Below are positions 24,866 to 33,971 of a stretch of DNA of 64,000 bases, piece after piece; the stretch's first letter is position 1, and each line of letters opens with the position of its first letter. Below the pieces are notes generated by a model. That model made no database searches. It saw only the letters and a program-made list of their open reading frames with translations, and had not been told where the DNA came from. A program made the translations under genes and the position numbers. Source of the DNA: Chitinophaga sp. SYP-B3965 (GTDB lineage: Bacteria > Bacteroidota > Bacteroidia > Chitinophagales > Chitinophagaceae); contig NZ_WJFD01000004.1 in the NCBI RefSeq assembly GCF_009647655.1, positions 434,001-498,000 on the forward strand. Reading direction: 5' to 3'.

Positions 24866-25951
24866 ATGGCCAAAGTATCATTCAACAACAAGAACGCGCT
24901 TTTTTTTCCTTCGCTAAAAGCGTCTGTGGAAGAGTATTTCCAATCAAACAATCTGAAGAAGACAGGTAATTTCCAATTGTATCTGAAAACGATCGTATTG
25001 GTACCTGCCGCTGTGCTCCTGTATGTGAGCCTGCTGGTATTTCCTCTTCATGCTGTAGCGGGGATCGCGCTGAGTTCTTTACTTGGTTTTGTATTAGCCT
25101 GTATCGGGTTCAACGTGATGCACGATGCCTGCCATGGTAGCTACTCTACCAAAGGCTGGGTAAATGATGCAATGGGACTTACTTTAAATGCACTGGGTGG
25201 CAACGCCTTTATCTGGAAACAGAAACATAACATTATCCATCACACGTATACAAATGTGGACGGGTTGGATGATGATATTGCAAAAAGTCCGCTGATGCGC
25301 CAGTGCGACACTCAAACATGGAAGCCTATGCACCGGATACAGCATATTTATGTAGTGCTTGTGTACGGAATCTCTTCCTTTGCCTGGGTATTCATCATGG
25401 ATTTTGTAAAGTACCTGAGCCGCAAGGTGTATAAAACTCCTTTGCAGAACATGAAAACGAGCGATCACCTGGTATTCTGGGGCAGTAAAGTATTATACAT
25501 CTTGTTCTATATCGTGTTACCTATCTGGGTAGTAGGTGTACAAGCCTGGTTGGTGGGCTTTATCGCCATGCACCTTGTACTTGGCTTTACATTGGCCATC
25601 GTATTCCAATTGGCGCATGTGGTAGAAGAAACTACTTTCGAAGTGGTGGGTGAAGATGATAAACTGATAGAGAACGAATGGGCTATTCACCAGATCAAAA
25701 CCACAGCGAATTTTGCACAGGATGATAAAGTAGTATCCTGGTTGGTAGGTGGTCTGAATTACCAGGTAGAACACCATCTGTTCCCACGGATCAGCCACGT
25801 GCATTATCCTGCGATCAGCAAGATCGTAGCATCAAAGTGTAAAGAATTTGGCATTCAGTATAATTCTATGCCCACTATGATGAGTGCGGTGAGATCTCAC
25901 TTCCGGTTTATGCGCACTTTAGGCATGAAGCCTGTAGCGGCTACTGCATAA
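24866..25951 (+). CDS. Membrane fatty acid desaturase (acyl-CoA/acyl-lipid, di-iron)
   Basis: A 361-residue integral membrane desaturase starting at 24866 (MAKVSFNNKNALFFPSLKAS). It has the three histidine boxes of the di-iron site: HDACHG (His86-His90), HNIIHHTY (His121-His126) and QVEHHLF (Gln300-His304). Gln as the first ligand of the third box is typical of front-end (delta-5/6-like) and linoleoyl-CoA desaturases. Membrane helices lie at about 47-85 and 165-250. It probably introduces a double bond into membrane fatty acids. No N-terminal cytochrome b5 domain is seen, so an external electron donor is needed. A strong terminator follows. Confidence 0.92.
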   Translation: MAKVSFNNKNALFFPSLKASVEEYFQSNNLKKTGNFQLYLKTIVLVPAAVLLYVSLLVFPLHAVAGIALSSLLGFVLACIGFNVMHDACHGSYSTKGWVNDAMGLTLNALGGNAFIWKQKHNIIHHTYTNVDGLDDDIAKSPLMRQCDTQTWKPMHRIQHIYVVLVYGISSFAWVFIMDFVKYLSRKVYKTPLQNMKTSDHLVFWGSKVLYILFYIVLPIWVVGVQAWLVGFIAMHLVLGFTLAIVFQLAHVVEETTFEVVGEDDKLIENEWAIHQIKTTANFAQDDKVVSWLVGGLNYQVEHHLFPRISHVHYPAISKIVASKCKEFGIQYNSMPTMMSAVRSHFRFMRTLGMKPVAATA

Positions 25952-25972
25952 AAGCATTGCTATAAAATATTA

Positions 25973-26001
25973 AAAGCCTCCCAATAACATTGGGAGGCTT
26001 T
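25973..26001. terminator. Bidirectional rho-independent terminator
   Basis: Thirteen-bp perfect arms (AAAGCCTCCCAAT and ATTGGGAGGCTTT) with a three-base loop and a following T-run. It lies between the convergent desaturase and FecR genes. Confidence 0.92.
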
Positions 26002-26023
26002 TTTTGTGCGATGATCTAAGTTC

Positions 26024-27157
26024 TTATTTACAGTGCAAAACGTTGTTCTTCCAGTAGAACTGTACCAATCCCAGGCTGTTCAGCTGATCGAGGAAGTTTT
26101 GTAACGGGCGGTGGCGGTATAACTTACCACGAAGGCGCATATTACCTGCTTCGGGGTTATCGATCACCAGGTCCACATTATACCAGCGGCTCATCATTTC
26201 TCCGATCTCGCGGATAGAAGCATCCCGGAAGTAATGTTCTCCCTGGCGCCATGCAAGGGTGGTCTGCTGATCAAAATCACGCATAACGAGTGGTTCGCCT
26301 GTAGCTACCACTACTTCTTTACCCGGATCCAGGAGTAGTTTGCTGGAGCCGGACTGAACGGCTACTTTACCTTGTACCAGTGAGGTGATCACCTGTGTGG
26401 CCCTATAGGCGTTCACATTAAAGGATGTTCCCAGTACCTGGATATCTGCCTGCCCCGCATGTACTATAAAAGGACGGGTAGCATCCTGCTTCACGGTGAA
26501 ATAGGCTTCTCCTTCTATGAATACTTCCCTTTGATTACCGGGGAATTTAAAAGGGAAACGGATCCTGGAGGTACTGTTCAGCCATACCTGGGTGCCATCA
26601 GACAATACTACCTGGTAATCAAGGGTGGGAGGAACGGTGAGGGTGTTCCAGCCGGTGGCGCCTTCCGTATCCTGCGCGTCGAATTTCAGGACGCGGTTAT
26701 TATTCTGCACATTGGTATTCTGGAGGTTGATGTTTTGGTGGCCGGAGTCACTCATGGTGATCACCTGGCCGTTTGCCAGCTGCAGGGTGGCTGAGCCGTT
26801 TGCCACCCGGGCTATCTGCTGAGGCTGTAGCGAGGCTTTTTTGCCGGGCATCCACAGGTAGGCGCCAACGGCTACTGCTGCCAGCAATGCGGCCGCTGAG
26901 ACCCAGCGGGTGCGCATACGCCGCCTTGCCTTTTGGGCATTATATCGTTCAAAAACGTTTTCAAGGCCTGCCTGCAGGTTCACATTTTCAAGATATTGCC
27001 GGGCATCGTCTGCCGGAACCTCCTGAATTTCTTCCCGGATCTTCCTTGCTTCTGCGCCAGAGGCCAATATAGCATCCAATTCCAGTTGCTCCGCTTCGGA
27101 AATGATCCCGAAGTGTTCCTTTATTATTAACTCCCGTATGTACAATTCATTCTCCAT
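26024..27157 (-). CDS. FecR-family anti-sigma factor (orphan, divergent from its sigma factor)
   Basis: A 377-residue FecR protein starting MENELYIRELIIKEHFGIIS. The cytoplasmic part is about 1-90, one membrane helix lies at about 98-118 (VSAAALLAAVAVGAYLWM), and the FecR domain contains YQVVLSDGTQVWLNSTSRIR, EVFIEGEAYFTVKQDATRPF and VLGTSFNVNAY. A C-terminal DUF4974-like domain follows. It is transcribed away from the ECF sigma gene at 27446 and has no SusC/SusD next to it, unlike the FecR genes at 1622 and 53070. Its transducer must be encoded elsewhere, or it has lost one. Confidence 0.9.
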   Translation of the reverse strand: MENELYIRELIIKEHFGIISEAEQLELDAILASGAEARKIREEIQEVPADDARQYLENVNLQAGLENVFERYNAQKARRRMRTRWVSAAALLAAVAVGAYLWMPGKKASLQPQQIARVANGSATLQLANGQVITMSDSGHQNINLQNTNVQNNNRVLKFDAQDTEGATGWNTLTVPPTLDYQVVLSDGTQVWLNSTSRIRFPFKFPGNQREVFIEGEAYFTVKQDATRPFIVHAGQADIQVLGTSFNVNAYRATQVITSLVQGKVAVQSGSSKLLLDPGKEVVVATGEPLVMRDFDQQTTLAWRQGEHYFRDASIREIGEMMSRWYNVDLVIDNPEAGNMRLRGKLYRHRPLQNFLDQLNSLGLVQFYWKNNVLHCK

Positions 27158-27445
27158 GCTGCTTATAAGATTCCTTTTATCGATTAACAGGGTGAATTTA
27201 AGTGTAATATATTTCCGTTTATCCCTATTTTGGGGTCTGTTAACAGGCATTTAACTTCAAATTTTGTTTTTTTTCTAAAAATTGCAGGTGATGAGACTAT
27301 TTCAGCATACATCTTTGTTACGAGAATAATTGATCATGTACGCTTCATTTCAATTTCTCCAGTTCAGCCGGCTTTTAAGCAACCAACTATCTCTCTGTAC
27401 AGCACGCATACTGCTTTATTAACCAGACGTACTATTTTAAACCAT

Positions 27446-28030
27446 ATGGACGACAAACGCATCATCGCAGAAATGAAAAAAGGCAATCCTGTCGCCTTTA
27501 ATAATTTGTATGAGAAGTACTATAAGCCATTATTTTCTTTCGCGTATACAAAAATGGGAAATGTGCAGGATGCTGAAGATATTGTACAGGAGCGTTTCCT
27601 GGTGCTCTTAACCAATGAGGGTATCTGGGCACGTATCACAGATCTGCGTCCTTATCTATACAGAATGGTGAACAATGCCTGTCTTCATGAGCTTTCTTCG
27701 CATGAATCTAAATCAAAGAAAGAACAGTTATATGGTCAGTATCTTACTGTTGGCCATGAAAATGAATTGCCGGAGATCCTTCAGCAAATGAATGATGAAT
27801 CACGTATCAGTATTATGACCCCCCTGTTATCTAACCTGGGCCGCCAATGCAGAAGGGCGCTTGAACTCGTTTACATGGAGGATAAATCCTATATAGAAGC
27901 AGGGAAGATCATGGGTGTTTCCAAAGAAAGCATCAAAACACATCTCAGCATAGGGAAAAATTATTTCAGGAAGAGGATAGATACCCTTATTAACCTGGCG
28001 GCACTAGTGTGCCTTGTACGCTTATGGTAA
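27446..28030 (+). CDS. ECF RNA polymerase sigma-70 factor
   Basis: A 194-residue ECF sigma factor starting at the ATG at 27446 (MDDKRIIAEMKKGNPVAFNN). Region 2 includes YEKYYKPLFSFAYTKMGNVQ and AEDIVQERFLVLL; region 4 has CRRALELVYMEDKSYIEAGK and the helix-turn-helix GVSKESIKTHLSIGKNYFRK. A hydrophobic tail (LAALVCLVRLW) ends the protein. The divergent FecR gene starts 288 bp away and is its likely antagonist. The genes it controls are not evident here. Confidence 0.9.
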   Translation: MDDKRIIAEMKKGNPVAFNNLYEKYYKPLFSFAYTKMGNVQDAEDIVQERFLVLLTNEGIWARITDLRPYLYRMVNNACLHELSSHESKSKKEQLYGQYLTVGHENELPEILQQMNDESRISIMTPLLSNLGRQCRRALELVYMEDKSYIEAGKIMGVSKESIKTHLSIGKNYFRKRIDTLINLAALVCLVRLW

Positions 28031-28367
28031 AAACAGGCTGCCGCCGTAATTGTTAATTGCTGTTATACGTTTGCCCAACCTACTTATGGTGGATCTTACA
28101 CATTATTATGCTTATAATTTCCACATTAAATTTTCCCATCATTAACAAAAAACAATTCCTCGTCTTTCACCCTTACTTCCATTTTGAGAATCTTATAATC
28201 AATAGAGTTTTGATTTAGATTTATTATGGTTAATAAAGAGTAGTGCCGGATTATTCCTGGTCTGGCTTACCTTTTAACTAAGCCGTTTGGTACCCCTAAT
28301 ATTCAGCATGCATGAGAACGTCCGGAAGTAATATTGAACCCGCTTCACCAGAACAAAATAATCTTAT
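28031..28367. other. Intergenic region without a recognised feature
   Basis: About 340 AT-rich bases between the sigma gene and an uncharacterised helical protein. I see no convincing open frame, tRNA or strong hairpin. It presumably carries the promoter for the gene at 28368, but no box is convincing. Confidence 0.5.
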
Positions 28368-29210
28368 ATGCACACGTTACAACAGATCATTTTAGAGAAA
28401 GTATGTCCCGGTGTACTGATCAGCACCAAAGAACAGATGCCTGCTCTGCTGGAGGAAGTTAAAGCCCAGAAACTCGCTATCACCGCAGGCCTGAAAGTAT
28501 TGGCGGATGATGAGGAAACGAAAGAACGCATTACAAAGGATGTGCAGGAATGTCAATTTCAAATGATCCTCTGGCTGGAGATCCTGCATAAATACCAGCA
28601 ACATTCAGATCATTCACTTATTGCTTTTTACCAGGAGCTGGAAGAAATGCTGCAGGGGATCTTAATGGGATTAGAGCAGCATTTTTCTGAGTACCTCGCC
28701 ATTGATTATCAGTTACCGCAAAGTTATGTTGTGATCGTTAGCCGCCAGATGGAAGAACGCATTGCAGAGATGAAGGTATTCCTGCGCAAAAGGAATGTGG
28801 AAGAACCTTTGCTCGATGTAATGTTCAATCCTATATTAAATCATAAAGGCAATCTTTCTTTCAGAATGGTGATGTACTACAGGAGATTATTATTCCTGCT
28901 GAATGATCATGGTAGTTTATCGAATGAAGAATATATTGATCAGTTGCATTACATCCTTTACGAATACAATTTTAATTCGCCCGAATACTTTATTTACTGT
29001 ACTACACAGATGCGCAGGAAATTAAAGGCGTTCCGTACTATCCGTGAAAAAAGAGCCTGCCTTAGCTGGTATGAAAAAGAACTGAGGAGTTTGCCGGAAA
29101 GGGAAGTAGTGTTAAATGAGATGCAATCTTCTATCAGGTCCCGGATGTTCAACTGGCTGAAGGATGAGAAACAATATGTGCAATCACTGCTTTCTACTTC
29201 GCAGGTCTGA
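28368..29210 (+). CDS. Helical cytoplasmic protein of unknown function
   Basis: A 280-residue protein without signal peptide or membrane helix. It appears almost entirely alpha-helical and charged, with stretches such as QMPALLEEVKAQKLAITAGL, VSRQMEERIAEMKVFLRKRN and a YYRRLLFLL segment, followed by YNFNSPEYFIYCTTQMRRKL. The last block is reminiscent of small regulatory proteins of mobile elements in Bacteroidota (RteC-like), but the match is weak and I do not assign it. It appears to be a single-gene unit before the GH20 gene. Confidence 0.65.
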   Translation: MHTLQQIILEKVCPGVLISTKEQMPALLEEVKAQKLAITAGLKVLADDEETKERITKDVQECQFQMILWLEILHKYQQHSDHSLIAFYQELEEMLQGILMGLEQHFSEYLAIDYQLPQSYVVIVSRQMEERIAEMKVFLRKRNVEEPLLDVMFNPILNHKGNLSFRMVMYYRRLLFLLNDHGSLSNEEYIDQLHYILYEYNFNSPEYFIYCTTQMRRKLKAFRTIREKRACLSWYEKELRSLPEREVVLNEMQSSIRSRMFNWLKDEKQYVQSLLSTSQV

Positions 29211-29269
29211 TAGTAATCTTTCATGAAGATTATTATCTTTAGTGCTTTACTAACAAGGAAGTAGTCTAC

Positions 29270-30835
29270 ATGAAAAATTCATTATCACTATTGCTGGCTT
29301 GCATCTTCGCAAGCCAGGTGGTTACCGCACAGGAAGTTTGCCCGGTTATTCCAATGCCCAATCAGGCAACATTTGCCCAGGATCATTTCTTATTGCAGGA
29401 CAATACGCCTATCATAGCCAATGACCCGGCATTGCAGGGCACTGCACATTCCCTTCAGAAATTATTACTTCGCTACACCGGTGTTCGTACTGCCATCCAG
29501 GAGAAGAGCGGGCAGCCTGCCATTATTTTCCAGCTTCAGAAAGGCACCAGCCCGGAAGGGTATAACCTGCAGATGAGTGGTAAGGCTGTTGTGATCAGTG
29601 CAGAGAATGAAACAGGTCTGTTTTATGGCGCGGTTTCCTTTTTGCAGCTGGCCAGGAGATTCCCCGGAAAACCTATTCCCTGCTGGAATATCAAAGATGC
29701 CCCTTTATATAAATGGAGAGGTTTTATGCTGGATGAATCCCGCCAGTTCTTCGGAAAAGAAGAGGTGAAAAAGATCCTGGATGAAATGGCCTTCTATAAA
29801 TTAAACCGTTTTCACTGGCACCTCACAGATCAGCCGGGATGGAGAATAGAGATCAAACAATATCCGCGCCTTGCCCTTGTGGGAGGAATTGGTAACTACC
29901 ATGATTCCATTGCCCCGGCTCAATATTATACACAAAAAGATATAGAAGAGATCGTTGCTTATGCTGCCGCACTGCATATCTCTGTTATTCCGGAAATTGA
30001 TATGCCAGGCCATGCCACTGCTGCAAACAGGGCTTATCCGGAGTTCAGCGGAGGAGGATCAGCGAAACATCCTGAATTCACGTTCAATCCCGGTAAAGAA
30101 GAAACGTATCAATACCTCAGTAATATCCTGAAGGAAGTGGATGTGCTCTTTCCTTCTCAAATGATCCATATTGGCGGAGATGAAGTGAGCTTTGGGAATG
30201 AGAAATGGAAAACGGATCCTGCGGTGCAGGACCTGATGAAGCGTCAGCAATTAACTTCCCTGGAAGCAGTGGAACATTACTTCCTTAAAAGGATGGCAGA
30301 TACGGTTGTTAAGTTGAACAACAGTATCCTGGGCTGGGATGAAGTAACGGCTTCTTCTTTGCCTCCCGGTAAAACCATTGTGTTCTGGTGGCGCCATGAA
30401 AAACAGGAAGAGTTAAAGAATGCACTGGAGAAAGGGTACAAAGTAGTGCTGTGCCCGCGCCTTCCTTTCTATTTTGATTTTGTGCAGGATAGTTCTAATA
30501 CAGTGGGCCGCAGATGGCCGGGCAATCTGTTCAACTCACTGAAAAGCGTATATGATTTTTCACTGAACAGCCTGCCTGCTAACGTTAACAGGAATAGCCC
30601 GCTGATTGAAGGTATACAGGCTAATTTATGGACAGAAACGATCGCTTCCAAACAGCGGATGTATTACCTCACTTTCCCCAGGCTGATTGCTTTTGCGGAA
30701 GCGGCCTGGACCCATACGGAGAAGAAGGATTTTGTGCAGTTTGAAAAGCGGCTGAAAAGTGCGCTTCCTTTGCTGAAGGCGCAGGGTTTCTATTATTTTG
30801 AGAATCCTAAGCTAACACCGGAACCGATAAAATAA
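29270..30835 (+). CDS. Beta-N-acetylhexosaminidase, glycoside hydrolase family 20
   Basis: A 521-residue exported enzyme (signal peptide MKNSLSLLLACIFASQVVTA). An N-terminal GH20b domain (about 25-140) precedes the catalytic barrel: KWRGFMLDESRQFFG, KLNRFHWHLTDQPGWRIEIK, ISVIPEIDMPGHATAANRAY and the catalytic pair in HIGGDEVSF (Asp304-Glu305). LGWDEV and the late GIQANLWTETIAS complete the site. It removes terminal GlcNAc or GalNAc from chitin fragments, glycoproteins or peptidoglycan in the periplasm or at the surface. The aminopeptidase gene follows 35 bp later. Confidence 0.95.
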   Translation: MKNSLSLLLACIFASQVVTAQEVCPVIPMPNQATFAQDHFLLQDNTPIIANDPALQGTAHSLQKLLLRYTGVRTAIQEKSGQPAIIFQLQKGTSPEGYNLQMSGKAVVISAENETGLFYGAVSFLQLARRFPGKPIPCWNIKDAPLYKWRGFMLDESRQFFGKEEVKKILDEMAFYKLNRFHWHLTDQPGWRIEIKQYPRLALVGGIGNYHDSIAPAQYYTQKDIEEIVAYAAALHISVIPEIDMPGHATAANRAYPEFSGGGSAKHPEFTFNPGKEETYQYLSNILKEVDVLFPSQMIHIGGDEVSFGNEKWKTDPAVQDLMKRQQLTSLEAVEHYFLKRMADTVVKLNNSILGWDEVTASSLPPGKTIVFWWRHEKQEELKNALEKGYKVVLCPRLPFYFDFVQDSSNTVGRRWPGNLFNSLKSVYDFSLNSLPANVNRNSPLIEGIQANLWTETIASKQRMYYLTFPRLIAFAEAAWTHTEKKDFVQFEKRLKSALPLLKAQGFYYFENPKLTPEPIK

Positions 30836-30870
30836 AGTAATACCTTCGGATACATAACAAAATCTGCTTC

Positions 30871-32724
30871 ATGAAATACGCCATACTGGCGGCTGTGCTT
30901 ATCACTGCCGCTGCCTGTAATCAACCTCCTGCAGCACAGTCTGCGAAGGACTCTACAGTAAATACCACCGTAAAAGACCGGCATACCTTGTCTAATGCTG
31001 ACAGCATCAGCATGCAGCATTTAGACCTGGATATTGCGGTGAACTTTGAAAAGCATATTATCAGTGGCAGTGCTACATGGACGATCGAGAACAAATCGAA
31101 GGCCGGCACTTTGCACCTGGATACGGATGGATTAACTATTGACAGTATTACAGTAGATGGCAGGAAAGTTACACACAGCCTGGATGCGGCATTGCCTAAC
31201 CTGGGTAGCCGATTGAATATTCCTGTAGAAGCAACATCCCGCCAGGTGGTTATCTGGTATGCTTCTAATAGCAAAGCTACTGCGCTGCAATGGCTGGAAC
31301 CCTCACAGACACTGGGCAAAAAGAAACCTTTCCTTTATACACAATCTGAATCCATCTATGCCCGCACATGGATCCCTTGTGCAGATGGCCCTGGCATCCG
31401 GTTCACTTACAGTGCCCGTGTAACAGTGCCTAAGGGCCTCATGGCATTAATGAGCGCTGAGAATGTGCAACAGGCAAATGATAGCGGGGTTTACCATTTT
31501 AAGATGGAACAACCTGTGCCGGCTTACCTGATGGCATTGGCAGTGGGAGACATCGGCTTTAAGTCTATTGACCAACGGACAGGCGTATACGCAGAACCGG
31601 CCATGCTGGAGAAAGCACATTATGAGTTTGCAGAAGTGGGTAAGATGGTCACTACAGCAGAATCTTTATACGGCCCTTACAGATGGGGAAGATATGATGT
31701 ACTGGTATTACCTCCAGGTTTCCCATTGGGTGGTATGGAGAATCCGCGCCTCACTTTCTGTACACCTACCATTATAGCAGGAGACCGTTCACTGGTGAGC
31801 CTTATTGCACATGAACTGGCACATAGCTGGAGCGGGAACCTGGTTACAAATGCTACCTGGGAAGACTTCTGGCTGAATGAAGGTTTTACCGTTTACTTTG
31901 AACGCCGCATTATGGAAGCTATGATGGGCGCTGATTATGCAGATATGTTATGGGAACTGGGTTACCAGGACCTGGAAGAAACGGTGAATGAACTGGGCAA
32001 GGATAGTAAGGACACCTGGTTGAAACTGGACCTTACTGATCGTAATCCGGATGATGGTTTAACAGATGTGGCCTATGAGAAAGGTGCGCATTTCCTGCGT
32101 TTGGTAGAAGAAACCACCGGCCGCGCCAAACTGGATTCTTTCCTGCGTACCTATTTCGATACACATGCGTTTAAAACCATGCACACGGCGCAGTTCCTGC
32201 AATACCTGCAGGAGCATCTCCTGAAAGGGGATACTGCTTTGGCCAATAAGATCAATATCAATGCCTGGGTATATGGGCCTGGTATTCCTGCTAATTGTCC
32301 GCGTGTACCGCAGAAACGTTTTGAAAAGGTGGATGCAGAACGTAAACATTTCCTGGAAGGTGCGCCGGTAGCAACAGAAGGCTGGACCTCCCACGAATGG
32401 CTGCACTTCCTGCGTAAAATGCCTAAACCTTTAACAGTAGCGCAAATGGGGCAGCTGGATAAAGCGTATCATTTTACCCAAACGGGAAATAGTGAGGTGG
32501 CAGATCTCTGGTTCATCATGTCCGTAGCGGCAGATTATACACCTGCATTCGGGAATATGGAAACGTTCCTGAGTACAGTTGGGCGCCGTAAATTCCTCAC
32601 ACCGTTATATACAGAGATGATGAAAACGCCGAAGGGGCAGCAAATGGCTAAGCAGATCTATTCGAAATATAAACAGAACTACCATCCTTTAGCACAGGAA
32701 ACATTAGGTAAGCTGATCAAATAA
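30871..32724 (+). CDS. M1-family zinc aminopeptidase lipoprotein
   Basis: A 617-residue lipoprotein (lipobox TAAAC, Cys16) of the M1 family, leukotriene-A4-hydrolase-like subgroup. The exopeptidase motif GGMEN is at 287-291, and the zinc site is HELAH (His314, Glu315, His318) with Glu337 in LNEGF. A beta-saddle domain lies before it and a helical C-terminal domain (about 450-617) after. It cleaves N-terminal residues of peptides outside the cytoplasm. It probably shares a transcript with the GH20 gene, pairing glycan and peptide degradation. Confidence 0.94.
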   Translation: MKYAILAAVLITAAACNQPPAAQSAKDSTVNTTVKDRHTLSNADSISMQHLDLDIAVNFEKHIISGSATWTIENKSKAGTLHLDTDGLTIDSITVDGRKVTHSLDAALPNLGSRLNIPVEATSRQVVIWYASNSKATALQWLEPSQTLGKKKPFLYTQSESIYARTWIPCADGPGIRFTYSARVTVPKGLMALMSAENVQQANDSGVYHFKMEQPVPAYLMALAVGDIGFKSIDQRTGVYAEPAMLEKAHYEFAEVGKMVTTAESLYGPYRWGRYDVLVLPPGFPLGGMENPRLTFCTPTIIAGDRSLVSLIAHELAHSWSGNLVTNATWEDFWLNEGFTVYFERRIMEAMMGADYADMLWELGYQDLEETVNELGKDSKDTWLKLDLTDRNPDDGLTDVAYEKGAHFLRLVEETTGRAKLDSFLRTYFDTHAFKTMHTAQFLQYLQEHLLKGDTALANKININAWVYGPGIPANCPRVPQKRFEKVDAERKHFLEGAPVATEGWTSHEWLHFLRKMPKPLTVAQMGQLDKAYHFTQTGNSEVADLWFIMSVAADYTPAFGNMETFLSTVGRRKFLTPLYTEMMKTPKGQQMAKQIYSKYKQNYHPLAQETLGKLIK

Positions 32725-32734
32725 TCCTTATAGC

Positions 32735-32762
32735 AAAAGGGCTTCCGATCGGAAGCCCTTTT
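32735..32762. terminator. Bidirectional rho-independent terminator
   Basis: Perfect arms (AAAAGGGCTTCC and GGAAGCCCTTTT) around GATC, with A- and T-runs on the two sides. It lies between the convergent aminopeptidase and DUF1345 genes. Confidence 0.92.
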
Positions 32763-33455
32763 TTATTTCTTTAATCCGGCAATCAGGTTGATGGTGAGGG
32801 CCACTACAAAAGTATTGAGCAAAAAGGATAAGAGACCGTGTACAAGCGCCAGCCGCCTGATGATACGGGATTCTATCTGCACATCTGATACCTGGAACGT
32901 CATGCCTATCACAAAGGAGAAATAGGCAAAATCAAGGTAGTCCGGTTTTTTCTCTTTGGGAAAGGTCAGCCCTTCTGCATGTTTTGTACTGTCATCTACA
33001 GCGTCATCATAATAGAGATGTGCGTAGTGAACGGTGAATGTGGTATGCACCATGGCCCAGGAAAGCAGCATCCCTCCAACGGCCACGGGTATATAAATAC
33101 CTTTCGCCATACCACTGGCGTCCTCAGAGAGCATTAACAGCAGTACAGTGAACATGCTGGAGAAGGCAGCGATCAATATAACCAGGAAAACATACAACTG
33201 GCTGCCATCATCTACACGGGCTACTTTCCTGATCTGTTCCGGTGGGCGGAGGAAGAATATGATCCAGCTTAAGGTGATGTAAGTAAGGGCAAACACGTCC
33301 CATGCTAACAGGTATACTACCAGGGAATTCAATTCCGCATTCCTGGCCAGGAAGAAGGTGAGCAGTGCCAGCGCGAGACTTGCCAGGATCTTATGCGTAG
33401 GGTGCATTTCAAGCAGCAACCTGGCGATCCTTTTTTGAGGTATTGTATCAGCCAT
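32763..33455 (-). CDS. DUF1345 inner-membrane protein
   Basis: A 230-residue membrane protein starting MADTIPQKRIARLLLEMHPT, with about five hydrophobic segments and the DUF1345 signature PDYLDFAYFSFVIGMTFQVS near the C-terminus, followed by DVQIESRIIRRLALVHGLL. The family is widespread and has no assigned function. A terminator hairpin lies just upstream, so it probably has its own promoter within a very short interval. Confidence 0.88.
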   Translation of the reverse strand: MADTIPQKRIARLLLEMHPTHKILASLALALLTFFLARNAELNSLVVYLLAWDVFALTYITLSWIIFFLRPPEQIRKVARVDDGSQLYVFLVILIAAFSSMFTVLLLMLSEDASGMAKGIYIPVAVGGMLLSWAMVHTTFTVHYAHLYYDDAVDDSTKHAEGLTFPKEKKPDYLDFAYFSFVIGMTFQVSDVQIESRIIRRLALVHGLLSFLLNTFVVALTINLIAGLKK

Positions 33456-33471
33456 ATTTAAAGTTACTAAA

Positions 33472-33505
33472 AAAGGCCTGTCTCTCATTATGGAGACAGG
33501 CCTTT
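33472..33505. terminator. Rho-independent terminator
   Basis: Arms AAAGGCCTGTCTC (33472-33484) and GAGACAGGCCTTT (33493-33505) with an eight-base loop and flanking A/T runs. It lies after the minus-strand gene ending at 33528, immediately upstream of the DUF1345 gene. Confidence 0.85.
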
Positions 33506-33527
33506 AAAATAGATGGCGTGATAAGAT

Positions 33528-33971
33528 CTAGTTCTTTTGCAGTTTTTTCAGGGTGATCAGCGGACTACCACTTTTAGCTTTTAATATAGTCCATTCTGTT
33601 TCGTTTTCCAGGGAGATCACATAAGTGCTTTCTCCTTCAGAACTGTATTCTACCACGTTCCTGATATTTTGTTCAGGGAAACGTTTGATCAGCTTGTTGA
33701 TAATGCCTAAGGGCAGGTCTGCATCTGTGATGTAGCGGGAAGTAGCGAGCAGTTCGCCTGCTTTATTAAAGTGGGCCGTTACTTTAGAATTTTTCAGTAC
33801 AAATTTGGCAACGGTGCCTTCATCTGAATTATACCATGCAACATCAGAAGCGCCGGCAAATTCCTGGTTGAAAGTGACCATGGCTTTTTTGTTGTCAGTA
33901 ACATTGTCATTGCTTGCGAAAGCTGCACCAGTGGTGAACATGATTGCGAGGATGGTGATGATCTTTTTCAT
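33528..33971 (-). CDS. Small secreted PepSY-like (DUF2874-type) protein
   Basis: A 147-residue exported protein with signal peptide MKKIITILAIMFTTGAAFAS. The mature part has the order FNQEFAGASDVAWYNSDEGT, VAKFVLKNSKVTAHFNKAGE, ISDAD-like YITDADLPLGIINKL, RFPEQNI and TYVISLENETEWTILKA. This strand-helix layout is that of PepSY-like/beta-lactamase-inhibitor-like domains common in Bacteroidota. Such proteins are thought to bind partners in the periplasm; no enzyme motif is present. Confidence 0.8.
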   Translation of the reverse strand: MKKIITILAIMFTTGAAFASNDNVTDNKKAMVTFNQEFAGASDVAWYNSDEGTVAKFVLKNSKVTAHFNKAGELLATSRYITDADLPLGIINKLIKRFPEQNIRNVVEYSSEGESTYVISLENETEWTILKAKSGSPLITLKKLQKN

